A stretch of DNA of 35,788 nt, from positions 2,623 through 38,410 of IMG/VR virus record IMGVR_UViG_3300030380_000777. The stretch is one strand, 5' to 3'. This DNA is from a virus. Of the stretch, positions 32,446 through 35,788 are shown in pieces; the stretch's first letter is position 1; every line of letters starts with the position of its first letter. The position numbers and the translations under genes were made by a program. The notes under the pieces were generated by a model. The model ran no database searches, was not told where the DNA came from, and saw only the letters and a list, made by a program, of their open reading frames with translations.

Positions 32446-32662
32446 TGTCAAATGCCTCTACACCTTCAAGGGTTATCTCAATATACTCAAGCATATCTTC
32501 ATCTTGTCGTCCTAAACAGCCCTGTTTTCTCAACATAGTTACGTCATCCCTTGTCATATTAAATTCATCTATGATATGACCAGCGTATTCAAATCCAGCG
32601 TTATCTTTAACACCTTCAATCCACGCCTCAATAGCCATTGACATATCCAATAACCTACTCAT
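32429..32662 (-). CDS. small acidic protein, 77 aa
   Basis: ATG at 32662 (MSRLLDM...), seven bases after AGGAG; an earlier ATG at 32668 is too close to the ribosome site. Acidic, helical: FEYAGHIIDEFNMTRDDVTMLRKQG then EDMLEYIEITLEGVEAFD. No known domain. A TGTAACG-type palindrome lies just upstream. Confidence 0.55.
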   Translation of the reverse strand: MSRLLDMSMAIEAWIEGVKDNAGFEYAGHIIDEFNMTRDDVTMLRKQGCLGRQDEDMLEYIEITLEGVEAFDNENQT

Positions 32663-32680
32663 TATCATTCTCCTATTTTT

Positions 32681-32695
32681 TGTAACCTCGTTACA
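32681..32695. promoter_or_regulatory. palindromic site A, TGTAACCTCGTTACA
   Basis: One of six copies of TGTAAC-N3-GTTACA in 32.6-34.9 kb. It sits between the stop at 32699 and the ribosome site of the gene starting at 32662. T-rich on both flanks. Confidence 0.75.
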
Positions 32696-32698
32696 TTT

Positions 32699-33292
32699 TT
32701 ACCCCATGACCGCAACGACATGAAACATAGACACTTCATCACCTGTGGTCAGTTTCTTGTTGGCGCGATTGCCAGCAACATACTCGCACCAAGTGTTCCA
32801 CCAATACTCAGAGCCGCCAGTCTTGCGAGTAAACGCCACGTAGTCGGCAATCTTCTTGCGCTTAGTCTCAGGCTTCACACCCTTGGGGAACTTCAGAGAA
32901 GTACGAGGCAAGCCTAGCCTGTCACAATTATGGCTGTCAATACACGCCACGTCTAGCCCACACATCTGTGCCACAAATGCCGCTTTGACAATGCCCAGAT
33001 TAGGCACATTGGTGAGAACGTCAATAGCAGCCACTGCATCACCAGTTTTGATAGCTTCCTTGATTGCTGCATAGATAACACGTTTGTGTTCCTGCATATA
33101 GAGGTAGCCATCACGCTTGTTACCCCACAAATACTTGCTGCCAGCACCATTGGTGTCGATGTCATCCATCTGCATTGGTGTGGTGGATAGACCCGCCTGA
33201 ATGGTGGTAAGCACGAAAGTGGTCACACGAGCCAAGTTGTCGGGGTTCTTCATTGCAAACTTGGCAATCTTTTTACAATCACGATTGTACAT
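32699..33292 (-). CDS. putative HhH DNA-glycosylase-like protein
   Basis: 197 aa, AAAAAGGAGACTAAAA before ATG. The central block LTNVPNLGIVKAAFVAQM (Lys103) then ACIDSHNCDRLGL (Asp119) matches the helix-hairpin-helix-GPD layout (LPGVGRKTA ... VDTHVxR...RLG) of endonuclease III-type glycosylases, with Lys and Asp in the catalytic places. The rest (ADYVAFTRKTGGSEYWWNTWCEYVAG) is helical and Trp-rich. It may remove damaged or modified bases. No Fe-S cysteine cluster. A palindromic site lies just upstream. Confidence 0.6.
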   Translation of the reverse strand: MYNRDCKKIAKFAMKNPDNLARVTTFVLTTIQAGLSTTPMQMDDIDTNGAGSKYLWGNKRDGYLYMQEHKRVIYAAIKEAIKTGDAVAAIDVLTNVPNLGIVKAAFVAQMCGLDVACIDSHNCDRLGLPRTSLKFPKGVKPETKRKKIADYVAFTRKTGGSEYWWNTWCEYVAGNRANKKLTTGDEVSMFHVVAVMG

Positions 33293-33307
33293 TTTTAGTC
33301 TCCTTTT

Positions 33308-33322
33308 TGTAACGCCGTTACA
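33308..33322. promoter_or_regulatory. palindromic site B, TGTAACGCCGTTACA
   Basis: Copy 2 of the six. Directly after the stop at 33325 and before the ribosome site of the gene starting at 33292. Confidence 0.78.
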
Positions 33323-33324
33323 CT

Positions 33325-33552
33325 TTAGTTTGAATGAAAGCGGTCAAACACCACCTTTTGTGCGTACATACACGCCCATGCTTCACCATCTCCTTTGGCA
33401 AGCAATTCAGACACTAGCACCTTCCATGAGTGCCAATCAATAGGGTCAATGCCTTCGCATGAACAGTCAAAGCAATAATCCGCATACATATCCCGCCGCA
33501 TTACCGCGAAAGGTGGGTTGGGTTCGGATGTTGTAAATTGATGTATTGTCAT
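33325..33552 (-). CDS. unknown protein, 75 aa
   Basis: The ribosome site is unusual: GAGG lies inside palindromic site C, eight bases before the ATG. MTIHQFTTSEPNPPFAVMRR... continues with DYCFDCSCEGIDPIDWHSW and a helical C-terminal half. Three close cysteines (CFDCSC) might bind metal. Not recognised. Has its own promoter at 33603. Confidence 0.5.
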   Translation of the reverse strand: MTIHQFTTSEPNPPFAVMRRDMYADYCFDCSCEGIDPIDWHSWKVLVSELLAKGDGEAWACMYAQKVVFDRFHSN

Positions 33553-33554
33553 TT

Positions 33555-33569
33555 TGTAACCTCGTTACA
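33555..33569. promoter_or_regulatory. palindromic site C, TGTAACCTCGTTACA, doubles as ribosome site
   Basis: Copy 3 of six, two bases from the start codon of the 75-aa gene. On the - strand the centre reads CGAGG, giving the GAGG ribosome site. It lies about +27 to +41 from the start predicted for the promoter at 33603. Confidence 0.75.
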
Positions 33570-33602
33570 TTTTGTTAATCGGTTAAACACTTTCGATTAT
33601 TC

Positions 33603-33631
33603 ATATTAATAAATAATCAATATCACGTCAA
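33603..33631 (-). promoter_or_regulatory. leftward promoter before the 75-aa gene
   Basis: On the - strand: TTGACG (33631-33626), 17 bp, TAATAT (33608-33603). Lies over the end of the preceding gene. Same architecture as the one at 33940. Confidence 0.6.
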
Positions 33632-33865
33632 GTCAGCAAGCCTAGCCTGTTGCTTGGCAATGATATGTTTGCGCCTGTGCAATTCTTCTGTCCATTGCGC
33701 CTCAAGATATGTTTTCATTGCGCTATCACCCATGCCTGTATTCAAAACATGATATACGCGCAAGTCTCGTTGGCGTTCTATGTTTGGGATTGTAGGCCAA
33801 AAAGATTGCACATTACCCGATACAATTGGCACTACATTACCATTTTCAAAACCTTTGTTTTTCAT
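33623..33865 (-). CDS. unknown protein, 80 aa
   Basis: Strong ribosome site GAGGTGATACAAA before ATG. MKNKGFENGNVVPIVSGNVQ, then IERQRDLRVYHVLNTGMGDSAMKTYLEAQWTEELHRRKHIIAKQQAR. The C-terminal half is a long basic helix. Not a recognisable repressor (no clear helix-turn-helix). Its promoter is at 33940 and a palindromic site sits between promoter and start. Confidence 0.55.
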   Translation of the reverse strand: MKNKGFENGNVVPIVSGNVQSFWPTIPNIERQRDLRVYHVLNTGMGDSAMKTYLEAQWTEELHRRKHIIAKQQARLADLT

Positions 33866-33885
33866 TTTGTATCACCTCGCTGTTT

Positions 33886-33900
33886 TGTAACGCCGTTACA
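33886..33900. promoter_or_regulatory. palindromic site D, TGTAACGCCGTTACA
   Basis: Copy 4 of six, between the promoter at 33940 and the start at 33865, about +33 to +47 from the predicted transcript start. Confidence 0.78.
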
Positions 33901-33939
33901 TTTTGCTGTTAAAACTTAGCCGCTTTTCGACCATTACTT

Positions 33940-33968
33940 ATATTAGCAAATATAGAGTGTCGTGTCAA
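33940..33968 (-). promoter_or_regulatory. leftward promoter before the 80-aa gene
   Basis: On the - strand: TTGACA (33968-33963), 17 bp, TAATAT (33945-33940). Confidence 0.65.
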
Positions 33969-34045
33969 TATCTCGACACCCACACCCACCACCCCACCAC
34001 TATGATAGTAACCAGCCACGACCACACCACGACCGCACCACCAAT

Positions 34046-34072
34046 AGGATAGTACCATGAAAAAATCATGGT
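34046..34072. repeat. AGGATAGT copy with adjacent hairpin
   Basis: AGGATAGT at 34046-34053 is followed by a perfect inverted repeat, ACCATGA-AAAAA-TCATGGT (34054-34072). No U-run follows on either strand, so it does not look like a terminator. The stretch 33970-34085 holds no gene that I can support and is C/A-rich on the + strand. Confidence 0.5.
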
Positions 34073-34083
34073 GTGCTGTAGGC

Positions 34084-34114
34084 ATAAAAATAGGCCGGAA
34101 TAAATCCAGCCTAT
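34084..34114 (-). terminator. intrinsic terminator after the 215-aa gene
   Basis: On the - strand: ATAGGC-T-GGA, loop TTTAT, TCC-G-GCCTAT, then TTTTTAT. Nine base pairs with one mismatch. It ends the transcript of the gene at 34142, so that the next gene needs its own promoter. Confidence 0.8.
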
Positions 34115-34124
34115 CAGTTTATTT

Positions 34125-34139
34125 TGTAACGCCGTTACA
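34125..34139. promoter_or_regulatory. palindromic site E, TGTAACGCCGTTACA
   Basis: Copy 5 of six. Lies between the stop at 34142 and the terminator, so it is inside the transcript's 3' end rather than at a start. Confidence 0.75.
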
Positions 34140-34141
34140 TT

Positions 34142-34789
34142 TTAACCAGCAAGTGATTTTAATTCTGGCAATTCAGGTTGCGCTTTGCGCTTTGCGTTAA
34201 TCATTGCGCTTTCTATTGCTTCGTGATTACCTTTTTCCACCCATTTCCAAAAAGCTTTTGGATTACCTGCAAAGGCATTGCTGATAAATTCGTGATACAA
34301 AACAGAAACAGATTTTTCGGTTGGCGTATCGAGTAAAGCATCATCATTGCCATCATTGCCGCCTTGCCCATCACCTGCATCATCATTGCCTTTTGGCTCA
34401 TTTGGTTTTTTGAAATAATCAGTAGCAAATTGACGCAATGATGAAATAGCCTTTTCATGGTTAGCAATCATTGCCTTAAAATCTACATCATCTAACGAAT
34501 GTAAATCTTCACTTGCACATTTACGCAAGCCTGATAAATCCATAGCAACGGCGCGATTTTGCTTTCCTTCACTATCAAAAAACGCAGGTAAACCGCCTTT
34601 ATTCATAGCTACATAAAAAACCTTGTTCTTATCTTTTTTAGCATTTGCTTTTGCTAATTCAGCATTTGCCATTATTTCTATTGCCGCCTTAAATGCTAAC
34701 GGGTTTTTCCTAATATCACTATCAAAAGATTTGGCTTGTTTTGCTTTTTTGGCGATTAGGGCATTTGCTGTTTCAATATGATTAGTCAT
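34142..34789 (-). CDS. unknown protein, 215 aa, first leftward gene
   Basis: AAGGATGTTAAAACC before ATG. An Ala/Lys-rich helical N-terminal part (MTNHIETANALIAKKAKQAK...) is followed by a mixed domain (KVFYVAMNKGGLPAFFDSEGK), then a low-complexity Asp/Gly/Asn linker (about residues 130-150) and a C-terminal helical segment with many Lys. No known domain. First gene of the leftward unit with a palindromic site ahead of it, so likely an early-expressed protein. Could be host-takeover or regulatory; not determined. Confidence 0.55.
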   Translation of the reverse strand: MTNHIETANALIAKKAKQAKSFDSDIRKNPLAFKAAIEIMANAELAKANAKKDKNKVFYVAMNKGGLPAFFDSEGKQNRAVAMDLSGLRKCASEDLHSLDDVDFKAMIANHEKAISSLRQFATDYFKKPNEPKGNDDAGDGQGGNDGNDDALLDTPTEKSVSVLYHEFISNAFAGNPKAFWKWVEKGNHEAIESAMINAKRKAQPELPELKSLAG

Positions 34790-34871
34790 GGTTTTAACAT
34801 CCTTTTATTTGGTTATGTCTTTATTGACCTTGTTAGATTGCGCCTATTTTAATCGAATGTAAATAGTATTT

Positions 34872-34886
34872 TGTAACGGCGTTACA
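34872..34886. promoter_or_regulatory. palindromic site F, TGTAACGGCGTTACA
   Basis: Copy 6 of six, 83 bases before the start at 34789. The centre base differs (G instead of C on the + strand). Confidence 0.75.
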
Positions 34887-34929
34887 TTTTATTAGATAAA
34901 GGTTTAGTGTGTGACATTTATGCCACACC

Positions 34930-34987
34930 TAGGATAGTTGTTCACGCTATGTTCCCATTAGGATAGTTGTTCTTGCTTTGTTCTCAT
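34930..34987. repeat. two abutting 29-bp direct repeats
   Basis: Units at 34930-34958 and 34959-34987 match at 25 of 29 positions; both begin TAGGATAGTTGTTC. A further AGGATAGT occurs at 35179-35186 and another at 34046. Confidence 0.8.
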
Positions 34988-35247
34988 AGGGGTATAGTAT
35001 GCAGATTTTATGCATCGCCGTTATTGTTTTGTAGCGATTTATAAAGTTAGGCATTGCTAACATTGTGTTAGGTGGTAACTGATAAGCAAACAGTTTGCAG
35101 CATTGCAGCCAATTTGCCCAGAAACGGCAGTATTCAGCCAGTTTTCAGCCCTATTTTTTTATTTTCAGCCATCAAATCAGGATAGTTTGTCAATATCTGG
35201 CACAATTCGGCATGATTTGAGGCGGGCGGGCAGGGGCCACGGCCCGG

Positions 35248-35268
35248 GTATACGTATACGTACATGTA
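35248..35268. repeat. adjacent palindromes GTATACGTATAC and TACATGTA
   Basis: Perfect 12-bp palindrome at 35248-35259, then an 8-bp one at 35261-35268. They follow directly on a GC-rich stretch containing GGGCC-AC-GGCCC (35234-35245), the most GC-rich patch of the control region. Confidence 0.6.
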
Positions 35269-35409
35269 TAAACCCACAGATTAGGTATTTCAACTGTTAA
35301 CCACACGGGTAACTGACAACTTTACATGCTCAAGTATTGTGCAACTGCCTATTTATTAGGCATATCTAGACTACCCTACGGGACCATTTCGCCTATTCAA
35401 ATAAATTGC

Positions 35410-35438
35410 TTGACAAGCCCTATAAAATATGGTATAAT
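35410..35438 (+). promoter_or_regulatory. rightward sigma70-type promoter, perfect boxes
   Basis: TTGACA (35410-35415), 17 bp, TATAAT (35433-35438) with TGG before it. The spacer end and -10 (TATGGTATAATTA) are identical to the promoter at 1020. Drives the gene starting at 35642 through a leader of about 195 bases. Confidence 0.88.
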
Positions 35439-35454
35439 TACTTATAACTAAACA

Positions 35455-35591
35455 CACTTAAAGTGATTACACTTAAATGTCTATATAGTTACTCTATAAA
35501 AACTCTATAACTATAACACTTAAGTGAATCAAAGTTAGTCTCCCCTAAATTTTCTTTGCTAACTCACTTTAACTATAAACACTTATAGTGT
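35455..35591. promoter_or_regulatory. cluster of CACTTA-type palindromes in the rightward leader
   Basis: Palindromes CACTTAAAGTG (35455-35465), CACTTAAGTG (35517-35526) and ACACTTATAGTGT (35579-35591), plus half-sites CACTTA (35470) and CACTTT (35565). They all lie downstream of the promoter at 35410 and before the next start, as operators or leader structures would. Confidence 0.6.
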
Positions 35592-35641
35592 ACTATATTC
35601 GTACCAACATATTCGTGCTAATATAAAGAAAGTTCTTGACA

Positions 35642-35788
35642 ATGGCAAAGAAATCTGTAAAACTATACACAGATAATGTACTTGATGCATTCTATGATGC
35701 TATCCGTACCAATACACTAGACCGTTTGCACATACCGCACAGCGATGTGTTCTATGTGCGTAATGCATTGGAGACTAGGTTCACCCCA
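35642..35788 (+). CDS. unknown gene, N-terminal 49 codons, runs off window
   Basis: ATG at 35642, open to the end of the window: MAKKSVKLYTDNVLDAFYDA, then IRTNTLDRLHIPHSDVFYVRN. The ribosome site is weak (AAAGAAAG about 10 bases ahead). First gene after the rightward promoter. Family not recognised from this fragment. Confidence 0.6.
   Translation, partial: MAKKSVKLYTDNVLDAFYDAIRTNTLDRLHIPHSDVFYVRNALETRFTP

Larger units (their letters stand above)
34790..35641. other. non-coding control region between diverging units
   Basis: About 850 bases with no gene I can support. From left to right: palindromic site F, a 29-bp tandem repeat with AGGATAGT, repeated TTCAGCC words (35132-35170), a short GC-rich patch with palindromes (35221-35270), a TGCCTA/TAGGCA hairpin (35346-35362), the rightward promoter, and a leader with CACTTA palindromes. 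Organisation fits a control region and possible origin or attachment region. Confidence 0.65.

Noticed and set aside
32140-32538. 132-codon + strand frame
   Set aside because: Covers the overlapping small - strand genes, which have good ribosome sites; a + strand gene here would stand alone against the operon.
32681-34886. CRISPR-like repeat array
   Set aside because: The 15-bp units are separated by whole genes of different length, not by uniform spacers.
32681-34886. The TGTAACGNCGTTACA sites as ordinary terminators
   Set aside because: Stems are only six to seven bases with a loop of one to three, and most lie just before start codons; the block has a separate clear terminator at 34084.
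34790-35641. tRNA gene or attachment core
   Set aside because: I could not fold a cloverleaf or see a T-loop (GTTCGA-type) sequence in the control region.

Overview
The window is a contiguous piece of a tailed bacteriophage genome (or an integrated copy), AT-rich and tightly packed, with most genes separated by ATGA or TAATG junctions or by only a few bases. The gene content points to a marine short-tailed phage of the HMO-2011 type, first described from a SAR116 alphaproteobacterium. The strongest sign is a family A DNA polymerase with a DnaJ-like CxxCxGxG zinc finger between its exonuclease and polymerase domains. It occurs with a B12-dependent (class II) ribonucleotide reductase, a T7-type endonuclease I, a separate primase and helicase, a Cas4-like nuclease, a DUF932 protein and MazG. 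The exact host cannot be read from the sequence.

Layout. (1) 1-8067, + strand: the end of one tail fibre gene, a near-perfect sigma70 promoter (1020-1048), then about 15 small overlapping genes for fibres, adaptors and probable assembly chaperones. These include a Peptidase_S74 self-cleaving fibre and several paralogous 120-135 aa modules ending in Gly-Asp-Leu-Ala. (2) 8067-16905, + strand: a small membrane/coiled-coil protein, then large Gln/Ala-rich and coiled-coil proteins that look like virion-interior or tail structural proteins. (3) 16911-16936: a two-way terminator between converging transcription units. (4) 16938-29559, - strand: nucleotide metabolism and replication. (5) 29612-32662, - strand: many small unknown genes, an HNH nuclease, and several genes of 18-54 aa. 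(6) 32.4-34.9 kb, - strand: five genes whose gaps each carry a 15-bp palindrome TGTAACGNCGTTACA. (7) 34790-35641: an 850-bp non-coding control region with tandem repeats, palindromes and a rightward promoter almost identical to the one at 1020; a new + strand gene begins at 35642 and runs off the window.

How the genes work together. The leftward genes supply dNTPs (nrdJ, MazG clean-up), copy DNA (primase, helicase, PolA, probable SSB), process recombination intermediates (endonuclease I, Cas4-like and other nucleases) and possibly integrate (tyrosine recombinase). The rightward genes build the virion. Promoters read by eye share TTGAC(A/G)-N17/18 and a -10 often preceded by TGN, which fits host sigma70 RNA polymerase; no phage RNA polymerase gene lies in the window. 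Two control systems look new: the TGTAACGNCGTTACA sites and the CACTTA-type palindromes downstream of the rightward promoter.
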